From Tessaracoccus aquimaris (GTDB lineage Bacteria > Actinomycetota > Actinomycetes > Propionibacteriales > Propionibacteriaceae), in the NCBI RefSeq assembly GCF_001997345.1, contig NZ_CP019606.1, forward strand, positions 2,852,001 through 2,916,000: 64,000 nucleotides of DNA. Direction: 5' to 3'. Positions 46,708 to 55,610 of this stretch are shown in pieces. Below the pieces are notes generated by a model. It had not been told where the DNA came from and did not search any database. It saw nothing but the letters and a program-made list of their open reading frames with translations. The translations under genes were made by a program, and so were the position numbers. Within the stretch, counting starts at the first letter, position 1, and the number at the start of each line of letters is the position of its first letter.

Positions 46708-47603
46708 TGTCCACCACAACCCTCACCCAGTCGGGCGCAAAGCTCGACCTGCAGCGCACCCGCAAGCCGGGCAGCAGCCCGTTCTCGCCCCTGCGGATCG
46801 CGGCGTTCATCGTCCTCCTGCTGCTCGCGGTCGGCTGGCTGCTCCCGTTCCTCTGGGCGGTCGCCACCGCATTCAAGACCGAGAACGACGCGGCCTCCAC
46901 CAACCCGTCGTGGATCGGCGAGCACGGCGTCACGATCGACGCGTTCACGTCGATCCTTTCGCAGGGCAACGTGTGGATCTGGGCCCTCAACAGCCTCTGG
47001 ACCTCCGTCGCCGTCACGCTCATCACCCTGGCGATCTCGGCGCTGGCGGCTTACGTGTTCGCCCGCCTCGAGTTCCCCGGCCGGAGACTGCTCTACTACG
47101 CCGTCCTCGCGTCCATCGTGGTGCCGCCGCAGGTGCTGATCATCCCGCTGTTCTACGAGATGCTCGCGTTCAACCTGGTCGACACCCACATGGGCCTGAT
47201 CCTGCCGCAGGTGGTCGCGCCGACGATGGTGTTCATCCTGACGCGCTTCTTCAAGGCGATCCCCATCGAACTGGAGGAGGCCGCCCGGATCGACGGGGCG
47301 AGCAGGCTGCGCATCTTCTGGTCGATCGTGCTGCCGCTGTCGCGCCCGATCCTCGCCTCCGTCGCGATCTTCGTGTTCATCGGCGCCTGGAACAACTTCC
47401 TGTGGCCGTTCCTCGTCATCAACGACACCACGCTGATGACCCTCCCTGTCGGTCTGCAGACCGTGATCAGCGCCTACGGCGTCCAGTACGCCCAGGTGAT
47501 GGCCCAGGCGGTGCTCGCCTCCGTGCCGCTGATCGTCGTGTTCCTGATCTTCCAGAAGCAGATCGTCAAGGGCATCGCCACCACCGGCCTCGGCGGCCAG
47601 TAA
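46707..47603 (+). CDS. Sugar ABC transporter permease (MalG-like)
   Basis: 298 residues, six helices, EAA loop EEAARIDGASRLRIFWSIVLPLSRP. The N-terminal cytosolic tail is about 30 residues. The ATG at 46707 follows GAAGGGG and overlaps the previous stop; a GTG one codon earlier is possible. Confidence 0.92.
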   Translation: MSTTTLTQSGAKLDLQRTRKPGSSPFSPLRIAAFIVLLLLAVGWLLPFLWAVATAFKTENDAASTNPSWIGEHGVTIDAFTSILSQGNVWIWALNSLWTSVAVTLITLAISALAAYVFARLEFPGRRLLYYAVLASIVVPPQVLIIPLFYEMLAFNLVDTHMGLILPQVVAPTMVFILTRFFKAIPIELEEAARIDGASRLRIFWSIVLPLSRPILASVAIFVFIGAWNNFLWPFLVINDTTLMTLPVGLQTVISAYGVQYAQVMAQAVLASVPLIVVFLIFQKQIVKGIATTGLGGQ

Positions 47604-47628
47604 CACCTCAACAAGAGAAGGAAACTCC

Positions 47629-49164
47629 ATGTCAACAGCACGCATCACGCTCGACCGTGATTTCACGATCGCGGAGGTCCCGCACCGGATCTTCGGCTCC
47701 TTCGTCGAGCACATGGGTCGCTGCGTCTACACCGGCATCTACGAACCAGGCCACCCGGCCGCCGACGAGCGGGGCTTCCGCACCGACGTGCTCGACCTCG
47801 TCAAGGAACTGGGCGCGAGCGTCGTGCGCTACCCCGGAGGCAACTTCGTCTCCGGCTACAACTGGGAGGACGGCGTCGGCCCGGTCGACCAGCGGCCCCG
47901 CCGCCTCGACGGCGCCTGGCACACGGTCGAGACCAACGCGTTCGGCCTGCACGAGTTCGTCGAGTGGGCGAAGGCCGCCGACGTCGAGGTGATGGAGGCC
48001 GTCAACCTCGGCACCCGCGGCGTCGACGAGGCCCGCGCTCTCGTCGAGTACGCCAACCACCCTGGCGGCACCGCGTGGTCGGACCTGCGGCGCAAGAACG
48101 GCGCCGCGGATCCGTTCGACATCAAGCTGTGGTGCCTCGGCAACGAACTCGACGGGCCGTGGCAGATCGGCCACAAGACGGCCCACGAGTACGGGCGCTT
48201 GGCGCAGGAGACGGCGAAGGCGATGCGGCTTGTCGACCCGAGCATCGAACTGGTCGCGGTCGGCTCGTCGAACCGTCAGATGCCGACGTTCGGCACCTGG
48301 GAGCACACCGTCCTCACGCACGCCTACGACGAGGTCGACTACATCTCGATGCACGCCTACTACCAGGAGCACGACGGCGACGCCGCGTCGTTCCTTGCGG
48401 AGGCGACCGACATGGACGCGTTCATCGAGGGCGTCATCGCGACGGTCGACGCGGTGAAGGCTGCCGGCAAGCACTCGAAGGAGATCAACCTGTCCTTCGA
48501 CGAGTGGAACGTCTGGTACCAGAGCGGCCTCGACACCGAGGACCAGCCGCACAACGTGTCGCAGACGTGGCGCGAGCACCCCCGCCTCATCGAGGACACC
48601 TACAACGTGACCGACGCCGTCGTCGTCGGGACGTTCCTGCACAGCCTGCTGCGCCACGGCGACCGCGTGAAGATCGCCAACCAGGCGCAGTTGGTCAACG
48701 TGATCGCGCCGATCCGCTCCGAGCAGGGCGGCCCGGCGTGGCGTCAGACGATCTTCTGGCCGTTCGCGCTGATGGCGCGGATGGCGAAGGGCCGGGTGCT
48801 GCGGGTCGCCGTCGACGCGTCGAAGGAGTCGACCAAGCGCTACGGCGACGTCGACTCGGTCGACGCGGCCGCGACGTGGGACGAGGCCAACGGAAGGATC
48901 GCGCTGTTCCTTGCGAACCGTTCGATGGACTCCGACGGAGACGTGACGGTCGACCTGCGGGGCCTGTCGGCGTCGGCGATCCGCTCGGCAGAGGTGCTTG
49001 CGATCCCCGAGGGCGGCGACCGCCTGACGGCCAACACCGAGGTCGCACAGGACGCAGTCGGGATGCGGAAGCTCGAGTCGGTCGGGATCGAGGACGGGGT
49101 GCTGCGGGTCACGCTTCCCCCGATCTCGTGGGCCGCGATCGAACTCGACGTCGCCAGGAACTGA
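47629..49164 (+). CDS. arfA: GH51 alpha-L-arabinofuranosidase
   Basis: 511 residues, no signal peptide, so cytoplasmic. Removes terminal arabinofuranose from imported oligosaccharides. Catalytic acid in CLGNELDG (E173) and nucleophile in SFDEWNVWY (E292), both at the usual GH51 positions; FGSFVEHMGRCVYTGIYEP opens the barrel and a beta-sandwich closes it. AGAAGGAAA precedes the ATG. Last gene of the operon, followed by a strong terminator. Confidence 0.95.
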   Translation: MSTARITLDRDFTIAEVPHRIFGSFVEHMGRCVYTGIYEPGHPAADERGFRTDVLDLVKELGASVVRYPGGNFVSGYNWEDGVGPVDQRPRRLDGAWHTVETNAFGLHEFVEWAKAADVEVMEAVNLGTRGVDEARALVEYANHPGGTAWSDLRRKNGAADPFDIKLWCLGNELDGPWQIGHKTAHEYGRLAQETAKAMRLVDPSIELVAVGSSNRQMPTFGTWEHTVLTHAYDEVDYISMHAYYQEHDGDAASFLAEATDMDAFIEGVIATVDAVKAAGKHSKEINLSFDEWNVWYQSGLDTEDQPHNVSQTWREHPRLIEDTYNVTDAVVVGTFLHSLLRHGDRVKIANQAQLVNVIAPIRSEQGGPAWRQTIFWPFALMARMAKGRVLRVAVDASKESTKRYGDVDSVDAAATWDEANGRIALFLANRSMDSDGDVTVDLRGLSASAIRSAEVLAIPEGGDRLTANTEVAQDAVGMRKLESVGIEDGVLRVTLPPISWAAIELDVARN

Positions 49165-49171
49165 CACCCAG

Positions 49172-49208
49172 TCGGCCGCCCGGGGAGCCTCGCGCCCCGG
49201 GCGGCCGA
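49172..49208 (+). terminator. Hairpin terminator of the arabinoside operon
   Basis: Perfect 14-bp stem TCGGCCGCCCGGGG with a 9-nt loop, 7 bp after the arfA stop. Confidence 0.82.
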
Positions 49209-50259
49209 ACCGCTGGGTGAGCCATGCGGGACGCGCCAGCGGCCCGCATCGGTCGAAGCCTCGTGACGCTGTAGCGATCTTGAGTGATTCGTCGGGCTGG
49301 CTCCACGACCGTTCCCTGAGCAGGGCGCCCCGCGCCCGTGTCGAAGGGTCCGAAACCACAGAACGCCACGGGAATCGGAGGCTTCGACAAGCTCAGCCAA
49401 CGGCGCGCCAGTCTGCGCGAAGATCCGGAGGGTTTCGACGCACCGCGCGACTTCGTCGGCGGGCTGGCTCAACCAGCAGCCGCTGGGTGAGCCATGCGGG
49501 ACGCGCCAGCGGCCCGCATCGGTCGAAGCCCTCGCGACAAGGTCGCGGACCCGACCACTGTTCCCCGAGCCTGTCGAGGGGTCCGACACCACAAGCGTCA
49601 CCCAAGACGCCGCACACGTCACGGACGTTTCGACACGGCCGCGCGACTCCGTCGGCGGGCCGGCTCAACGAGCAGAGGCGCGACCACCGCTGGGTGAGCC
49701 ATGCGGGACGCGCCAGCGGCCCGCATCGGTCGAAGCCTCGCGACGTTTCCAGAGTCCTGGGTCGAGTTCGATGGGTAGGCGCCGGAGGGTTTCGACGCAC
49801 CGCGCGACTTCGTCGGCGGGCTGGCTCAACCAACGGACCGCATCGGTCGAAGCCATTCGGCCTACGCGCGCGGACCCGACCACCCGTTCCCCGAGCCTGT
49901 CGAGGGGTCCGACACCACACCCCCCACACACATAGACCCCGAACAGGTCACGGACGTTTCGACACGGCCGCGCGACTACGTCGGCGGGGCCGGCTCAACG
50001 AACGGAGGGCGCGACCACCGCTGGGTGAGCCATGCGGGACGCGCCAGCGGCCCGCATCGGTCGAAGCTCCCGGCCTAAGCGCGCGGACCCGACCACCGTT
50101 CCCCGAGCCTGTCGAGGGGTCCGACACCACACCCCCCACACACATCGACCCCGAACAGGTCACGGACGTTTCGACACGGCCGCGCGACTGCGTCGGCGGG
50201 CCGGCTCAACGAGCGGAGGGCGCGACTCCGTCAGCAGGCCGGCTCAACGAACGGCCGTC
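49209..50259. repeat. Repeat cluster R6, largest in the window
   Basis: About 1 kb of mixed modules between arfA and the convergent TetR gene. Four copies of GGGTGAGCCATGCGGGACGC ... CCCGCATCGGTCGAAG (near 49213, 49484, 49692, 50022), whose ATGCGGG/CCCGCAT arms pair. Three GTTTCGACACGGCCGCGCGAC ... GGCTCAACGA modules (near 49627, 49957, 50168). Two GTTTCGACGCACCGCGCGAC modules (near 49433, 49789). Short forms of type CCCCGAGCCTGTCGAGGGG and CCCTGAGCAGGG also occur. The 400-residue open frame across this region is spurious. Confidence 0.82.
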
Positions 50260-50897
50260 TCGTCCTCGACCGCCAGCGGGCTCGGGGTCGGGTTCAGGAC
50301 CGCCGAGACGATGGCCTCGATCGCGAACTCGGTCGCCTCCGCCAACTCGACCCTCGGGTCAAGCAACCACTGCACCTGCAGCCCGTCCATCACCGCGAGG
50401 ATGCCTGCCGACGCGTAGCGGATCGACCCCGCGTCGGTGATGCCCCGCTCCCTGCACACCTGCTCGAATGCCTCCGTGATCTCCGCTCGCAGCGTCGAGT
50501 AGCGGCGCATGAAGTAGTCGCGCGCAGGGTGTTCGTCGGTGACGGACTCCCCGGAGAGCACCACGAACGCCTGGACGATGCCCGCCCGCTTCGCGTTCGC
50601 GAACGCCGTCCGCACCAGGTGCCTGAACAGGTCGAGGCCGCCAGGAATGTGGCGCTCCGTGAGGTGTTCGACGTCGGTCTGGTCGCGGTAGGTGAGGACC
50701 TCGAGCAGCAGATGGTCCTTCGACCCGAAGTGGTGCAGGATTCCCGCGTGCGTCATGCCGACCTGGTCGGCGATCTCGGCGAGCGTCCCGTTCGCGTACC
50801 CCTTGTTTCCGAAGACCTCTGTGGCAGCCTTGAGGATGCTTTGCCTGCGGGCCTGCGTCTCCGGACGCGTGCCCGTCCTGCGCCGCTGGGTGCTCAT
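50244..50897 (-). CDS. TetR/AcrR-family regulator of the ABC importer/GH3 operon
   Basis: 217 residues. Helix-turn-helix: SILKAATEVFGNKGYANGTLAEIADQVGMTHAGILHHFGSKDHLLLEVL. The C-terminal ligand domain has TetR_C length. Divergent from the importer operon, with two perfect dyads between them. The TGA stop lies inside a repeat end (CGTTGAGCC), so the last codons were probably set by the repeat. Confidence 0.9.
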   Translation of the reverse strand: MSTQRRRTGTRPETQARRQSILKAATEVFGNKGYANGTLAEIADQVGMTHAGILHHFGSKDHLLLEVLTYRDQTDVEHLTERHIPGGLDLFRHLVRTAFANAKRAGIVQAFVVLSGESVTDEHPARDYFMRRYSTLRAEITEAFEQVCRERGITDAGSIRYASAGILAVMDGLQVQWLLDPRVELAEATEFAIEAIVSAVLNPTPSPLAVEDETAVR

Positions 50898-50996
50898 CTG
50901 GACCGCCTCCGATCGGCTGACCCGAGGCTCCCTGGTGGATCCTCCGTAGTCACCGGCACTGCCTCTTTGCGCGTGGTGCCGGGTGCGACTTGGTCA

Positions 50997-51014
50997 CGTA
51001 TTGCTAACAATACG
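50997..51014. promoter_or_regulatory. Operator dyad 1 upstream of the TetR gene and importer operon
   Basis: CGTATTG-CTAA-CAATACG, perfect 7-bp arms. Probably a TetR site on the tetR side of the intergenic region. Confidence 0.55.
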
Positions 51015-51024
51015 CAGCCTACAG

Positions 51025-51052
51025 TTGCAACTTACTTACTGGCCAGTAAGAT
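51025..51052 (+). promoter_or_regulatory. Importer promoter with a perfect operator between -35 and -10
   Basis: -35 TTGCAA (51025-51030) and -10 TAAGAT (51047-51052), 16-bp spacer. The 16-bp perfect palindrome CTTACTGGCCAGTAAG (51035-51050) fills the spacer, the classic position for TetR repression. Confidence 0.65.
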
Positions 51053-51120
51053 AATCGAAACTCCAGGATCCCTGGATGAAAGAACAGCCCGCCGCAGGCG
51101 GGCAAAACCGAGGAGCAGCA

Positions 51121-52818
51121 ATGAAGCTGAAGCCATTGATCGCCATGTCTGCCGTGGCAGCACTCCTGTTGGCCGGTTGCAGCGGCACCAGTGGTGGCGA
51201 CCCGACCAGCGGCGGCACGACCAAGCCCACGACCGGAAACACGGAGGGAGGCGGTGGCGTCGGCACGGCCGCGCTGACCATCGCCAAGCCCGACGGCGCC
51301 ATCACCACCGAGTCGCACAACCCGTATCTCGGCGACTCGTCCGCCTCGAAGTACGCCTACGGAAAGGTGATCTTCGAGTCCCTGGCGCTGGTCAACCCCA
51401 CCGGCGACCTCGGCACCACCCCGTGGCTCGCCGAGTCGGTCGAGTGGAACGAGGACTACACCCAGCTCACGGTCGTCCCCCGCAAGGGCGTCAAGTGGAG
51501 CGACGGCACCGACTTCACCGCCGACGACGTGATCTTCAGCTACGACATGGTCAAGTCGGGCAAGCTGAACGACACGTCCGCGCACAACATCACCGACATC
51601 AAGGCCGACAGCGACAAGGTCGTCATCACCTTCGGTAACTCCAAGTTCACCTCGCAGGCCCGCGTGCTGCATCACCCCATCGTGCCCAAGCACATCTGGG
51701 AGAAGATCGCCGATCCGAACACCGATCCGCTGACCGGCGAAGGCATGGCGGTCGGCACCGGCCCCTACGTGCTGTCCAACTGGTCGACCGAGTCGGTCAC
51801 CCTGACCGCTAACCCCACCTACTGGGGCGGCGAGATGGCCGTTCCCGAGCTGCACTACGTCTCCTACGGCGACAACGCCGCCCTCACCACCGCCCTCGTC
51901 TCGGGCGAGGCCGACTGGGCGCAGGCGTTCATCCCGCAGATCAAGGACAGCTACCTGGCCGCCGACGAGAACAACCAGTTCCTCGTGTCCCCGACCGCGG
52001 GCGCAGGCACGCTCTTCATGAACCTGCAGACCAAGCCCTTCAACAACAAGGCACTGCGTGAGGCAATCGCGTGGACGGTCGACCGTCAGGCCTACGTCGA
52101 CATCGCCCGCGAGGGCGCGTCGGAGCCGATCTGGAGCGTCAGCGGCCTCGGCGACCTGCTCAAGGACGAGATCCTGCCTGAGTACGCCGACAAGAACTAC
52201 TCCGTCGACGTGGCCAAGGCCAAGCAGATCCTGACCGACGCCGGCTACACGTGGAAGGACGAGAAGCTCGTCGATCCCGACGGCGAGGCCGTCTCGTTCT
52301 CCATCTCCGTCCCCGCGGGCTGGAGCGACTGGAACACCGAGCAGGCGCTGATCGCCGAGGAGCTCAAGAACGGTCTCGGCATCGACGTCAAGGTCGACCA
52401 GCCTGACTGGGGCGGCTGGGACGAGGCCCGTCAGACGGGCACCTTCCAGATGATCATCCACTGGCTCGAGGACACCGGCAACGCGTACGGTCTCTACACC
52501 TCGACGATGGATCCCAAGTGGATCGTCGATGACAAGGCCCAGTTCAACTTCGGCCGCTTCAACGACCCGGCCGTCACCAAGGCCCTCGACACCTACGCCA
52601 ACGCAGCGAACGAGGGCGACCGCGCCGAGGCCCTGAAGGTCATGGAGACCGCGTTCGTGGAGAACGTGCCCGCCATCCCGCTTGGCGCTCACCCGCTGCT
52701 GGGCGAGTTCAACACCCGCAACTACGTCGGCTGGCCGTCCACGGACGACCAGTACGCCTCCGGCGACCCGACCCAGCCCGGGATCGTCATGGTCCTCACC
52801 AAGCTGAAGACCGCCTAG
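51121..52818 (+). CDS. ABC transporter substrate-binding lipoprotein, family 5
   Basis: 565 residues. Signal peptide with lipobox LLAGC (C20), Gly/Thr-rich linker, then an SBP_bac_5 fold (LVNPTGDLGTTPWLAESVEWNEDYTQLTVVPRKGVKWSDGTDFTADDVIFSYDMVKSG). Family members bind peptides or oligosaccharides. The GH3 gene that ends the operon argues for a beta-linked oligosaccharide here (inference). GAGGAG precedes the ATG. Confidence 0.9.
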   Translation: MKLKPLIAMSAVAALLLAGCSGTSGGDPTSGGTTKPTTGNTEGGGGVGTAALTIAKPDGAITTESHNPYLGDSSASKYAYGKVIFESLALVNPTGDLGTTPWLAESVEWNEDYTQLTVVPRKGVKWSDGTDFTADDVIFSYDMVKSGKLNDTSAHNITDIKADSDKVVITFGNSKFTSQARVLHHPIVPKHIWEKIADPNTDPLTGEGMAVGTGPYVLSNWSTESVTLTANPTYWGGEMAVPELHYVSYGDNAALTTALVSGEADWAQAFIPQIKDSYLAADENNQFLVSPTAGAGTLFMNLQTKPFNNKALREAIAWTVDRQAYVDIAREGASEPIWSVSGLGDLLKDEILPEYADKNYSVDVAKAKQILTDAGYTWKDEKLVDPDGEAVSFSISVPAGWSDWNTEQALIAEELKNGLGIDVKVDQPDWGGWDEARQTGTFQMIIHWLEDTGNAYGLYTSTMDPKWIVDDKAQFNFGRFNDPAVTKALDTYANAANEGDRAEALKVMETAFVENVPAIPLGAHPLLGEFNTRNYVGWPSTDDQYASGDPTQPGIVMVLTKLKTA

Positions 52819-52833
52819 TCTCCACACACCGTG

Positions 52834-52880
52834 ACGCGTGGGGGTGGATGCACCAGGGCGTGCATCCGCCCCCCGCGTGT
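52834..52880 (+). terminator. Intra-operon hairpin after the binding-protein gene
   Basis: About 19-bp stem with one small bulge and a wobble (arms begin ACGCGTGGGGG and end GCGTGT), loop CAGGGC, between the binding-protein stop and the first ATPase gene. Probably limits read-through or stabilises the upstream mRNA, giving excess binding protein. Confidence 0.65.
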
Positions 52881-52903
52881 TTCAGCACACGAAAGTGAGA
52901 CCC

Positions 52904-53728
52904 ATGAGCGACACCCTTCTGTCCGTGCAGGACTTCTCCGTCGTCTACGACGTCGATCCCCCCGTCGAGGCCGTGAAGAACGTCAGCCTCGAGTTGCATC
53001 GCGGCGAGATCCTCGGACTCGCGGGCGAGAGCGGCTGCGGCAAGACCACCCTGGCCTACGGCGTGCAGCGCCTCCTCAAACCACCCGCCGTCATCACGAG
53101 CGGCTCGGTCCTCTTCCACGACGCATCAGGCGACGACATCGACGTCAACGCCCTCGACGCGGAGGAGATGCGCCGGTTCCGGTGGGACAAGATCTCCATG
53201 GTGTTCCAGGGCGCGATGAACGCGCTCAACCCCGTGGTGCAGATCGGCAAGCAACTCGACGACGTCTTCCAGGTGCACCGCCCCGAGATGAGCCGCAAGC
53301 AGCGGCTCGCCGAGGTGAAGGAACTGCTGGAGATCGTCAAGGTCGGCGAGCAGCGGATGCGGTCCTACCCGCACGAACTCTCCGGCGGCATGCGGCAGCG
53401 CGTCATGATCGCCATGGCGCTAGCCCTCCGACCGCAGTTGATGGTGATGGACGAACCGACCACCGCCCTCGACGTGCTGGTGCAGCGCGAGATCCTGCGC
53501 CAGATCTCCCAACTGCGTCGCGAGTTCGGCTTCTCTGTCGTCTTCATCACCCACGACCTGCCCCTGCTGCTGGAGATCAGCGACCGGATCGCCATCATGA
53601 AGGAGGGCGAGATCGTCGAACTGGCCACGTCCGAGCAGATCTGGACCGACCCCCAGCACGACTACACCAAGAAGCTGTTGGCGTCGTTCCCGCGCCTGAC
53701 CGGCGAGAGAGGAGTGGTGGTCCGATGA
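52904..53728 (+). CDS. ABC transporter ATP-binding protein 1 (DppD/OppD-like)
   Basis: 274 residues. Walker A GESGCGKTT, Q-loop FQGAMNALNP, signature LSGGMRQR, Walker B LMVMDEPTTALD, switch His ITHD. Energises uptake with the next gene. The ATG at 52904 is the family start (MSDTLLSVQDFSV); the ribosome site is weak (GTGAGA). The C-terminal iron-sulfur Cys segment of some OppD proteins is absent. Confidence 0.92.
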   Translation: MSDTLLSVQDFSVVYDVDPPVEAVKNVSLELHRGEILGLAGESGCGKTTLAYGVQRLLKPPAVITSGSVLFHDASGDDIDVNALDAEEMRRFRWDKISMVFQGAMNALNPVVQIGKQLDDVFQVHRPEMSRKQRLAEVKELLEIVKVGEQRMRSYPHELSGGMRQRVMIAMALALRPQLMVMDEPTTALDVLVQREILRQISQLRREFGFSVVFITHDLPLLLEISDRIAIMKEGEIVELATSEQIWTDPQHDYTKKLLASFPRLTGERGVVVR

Positions 53729-54531
53729 GCCTCCTCGAGTTCAGGAACGTCACCAAGATCTACAACGTCCGCGGAGCGGGCCAGCTCAAGGCGCTCGACG
53801 ACGTCAGCTTCGCGCTGACCTCCGGCCAGACGATCGGCCTGGTCGGCCAGTCAGGCAGCGGCAAGTCGACCATCGCCAAGATCCTCACCCAACTGGAGCG
53901 CGCCACCTCCGGCGAGGTGCTGCTCGACGGCGCCCCGATCCCCCGGCGCGGCAAGGCGCTTCGCGACTACCGCCAGCAACTGCGCATGGTCTTCCAGGAC
54001 CCGTTCGCGTCGCTGAACCCCTACCACTCCATCCGTTATCACATCGAGCGCCCGCTGCGGCTGCACAACGTGGTGCCGAAGGCCGAGACCGAGGGTGAGG
54101 TGCGACGCCTGTTGGAGCGCGTCCGGCTCGAGCCGGACAAGGTCATCGACCGACGCCCGCACGAACTCTCCGGCGGGCAGCGGCAGCGCGTCGCCATCGC
54201 CCGCGCGCTCGCGTCCCGCCCCAAGCTGCTGGTCGCCGACGAGCCCGTGTCGATGCTGGACGTGTCGATCCGGCTCGGCGTGCTGAACCTGCTCGCCGAC
54301 CTGCAGCGAGAGGAGGCCCTCGGCGTCCTCTACATCACCCACGATCTGGCGACCGCCCGCCACTTCAGCGACGAGATCATGGTGCTCAACCAGGGCCGCG
54401 TCGTCGAGCACGGGCCCGCAGACGACGTCATCCTCAACCCGCAGGATCCCTACACCCGCGAACTGCGGGCCGCCTCACCCGACCCCGAGAAGCACTTCGC
54501 ACACCTGTCGCACGAGGGAGGAACGAAATGA
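53725..54531 (+). CDS. ABC transporter ATP-binding protein 2 (DppF/OppF-like)
   Basis: 268 residues. Walker A GQSGSGKST, Q-loop FQDPFASLNPYHS, signature LSGGQRQR, Walker B LLVADEPVSMLD, ITHD. Starts in the stop of ATPase 1 (ATGA overlap) and its own stop overlaps the next ATG. Confidence 0.93.
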   Translation: MSLLEFRNVTKIYNVRGAGQLKALDDVSFALTSGQTIGLVGQSGSGKSTIAKILTQLERATSGEVLLDGAPIPRRGKALRDYRQQLRMVFQDPFASLNPYHSIRYHIERPLRLHNVVPKAETEGEVRRLLERVRLEPDKVIDRRPHELSGGQRQRVAIARALASRPKLLVADEPVSMLDVSIRLGVLNLLADLQREEALGVLYITHDLATARHFSDEIMVLNQGRVVEHGPADDVILNPQDPYTRELRAASPDPEKHFAHLSHEGGTK

Positions 54532-55607
54532 GCACCGAGCAGCCGACCATGACCGACCCCCGACCCGACGCCCTCGAGGTCGGCACGACCGCCACGAAGG
54601 CCGTCAAGGCCCGGGCGCGCATCCCGTGGCGCTTCCTCGGCAGCCGCGCCCTGTTCTACCTGTTCACGCTGTGGGCCGCGATCACCATCAACTTCATCCT
54701 CCCGCGGATGATGAAGGGCGACGCGGTCGACGCGTACCTCGCCCGCAACCGCAACATCTCCCCGGAGGCGGCAGACGCACTGCGCGCCCTGCTCGGCCTC
54801 GACACCGACAGGTCACTGTTCCAGCAGTACCTCGACTACTGGTCGCACCTGCTGCGCGGCGACCTCGGCGTCTCGCTGCTCCACGGCCTGCGGCCCGTCA
54901 CCGAGGTGATCGCAGGCGCGCTGCCCTGGACCGTCGGGCTGGTGGGCTTCGCGACCATCGTGTCCTTCACGATCGGCACCCTCGGCGGCGCATTCATCGG
55001 CTGGCGCCGCGGTTCCCGCCTCGACGTGATGATCCCGATCACCACCTTCCTCAGCACGATCCCCTACTTCTGGCTCGGCCTGCTCGCGATCGCGGTGTTC
55101 TCGGTGAACCTCAAGTGGTTCCCGATCGGCAAGGCCTACGGCGTCGGCATGAAGCCCGAGTGGTCCGCCGAGTTCATCAGCCAGGTGATCCACCACGGAA
55201 CCCTTCCCGCGTTGACCATCGTCATCGCCTCGCTCGGCGGGTGGATGCTCGGCATGCGCAACATGATGCTGACGGTCCTCGACGAGGACTACATCACCGT
55301 CGCGCAGGCCAAGGGCATGCCCGACCGCAAGGTGCTGTGGGGCTACGCGGCCCGCAACGCGGTGCTCCCCCAGATCCAGAGCTTCGCGCTGTCGCTCGGC
55401 TTCATCGTCGGCGGCACCATCGTGATGGAGATGGTGTTCAGCTACCCCGGCATCGGCAAACTGCTGCTCGACGCCACCAACGGCAAGGACTACGCGCTCA
55501 TGCAGGGCGTGTTCCTGGTGATCACCATCTCGGTGCTGATCGCCAACATCCTGGCCGATGTGGCCTACGCCTTCCTCGACCCGCGCACCCGCCAGACGGA
55601 GGCCTGA
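54528..55607 (+). CDS. ABC transporter permease (DppB-like)
   Basis: 359 residues with a 40-residue cytosolic N-terminus and six helices; LLGLDTDRSLFQQYLDYWSHLLRGDLGVSL and the coupling loop AQAKGMPDRKVLWGYAARNAVLP are typical of the DppB family. Forms the channel with the next gene. Confidence 0.93.
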   Translation: MSTEQPTMTDPRPDALEVGTTATKAVKARARIPWRFLGSRALFYLFTLWAAITINFILPRMMKGDAVDAYLARNRNISPEAADALRALLGLDTDRSLFQQYLDYWSHLLRGDLGVSLLHGLRPVTEVIAGALPWTVGLVGFATIVSFTIGTLGGAFIGWRRGSRLDVMIPITTFLSTIPYFWLGLLAIAVFSVNLKWFPIGKAYGVGMKPEWSAEFISQVIHHGTLPALTIVIASLGGWMLGMRNMMLTVLDEDYITVAQAKGMPDRKVLWGYAARNAVLPQIQSFALSLGFIVGGTIVMEMVFSYPGIGKLLLDATNGKDYALMQGVFLVITISVLIANILADVAYAFLDPRTRQTEA

Positions 55608-55610
55608 GCC

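Noticed and set aside
49217..50440. 407-codon open frame across repeat cluster R6.
   Set aside because: It is made of repeated modules and spacers, has low-complexity Arg/Pro/Thr content, and changes register with the repeats.
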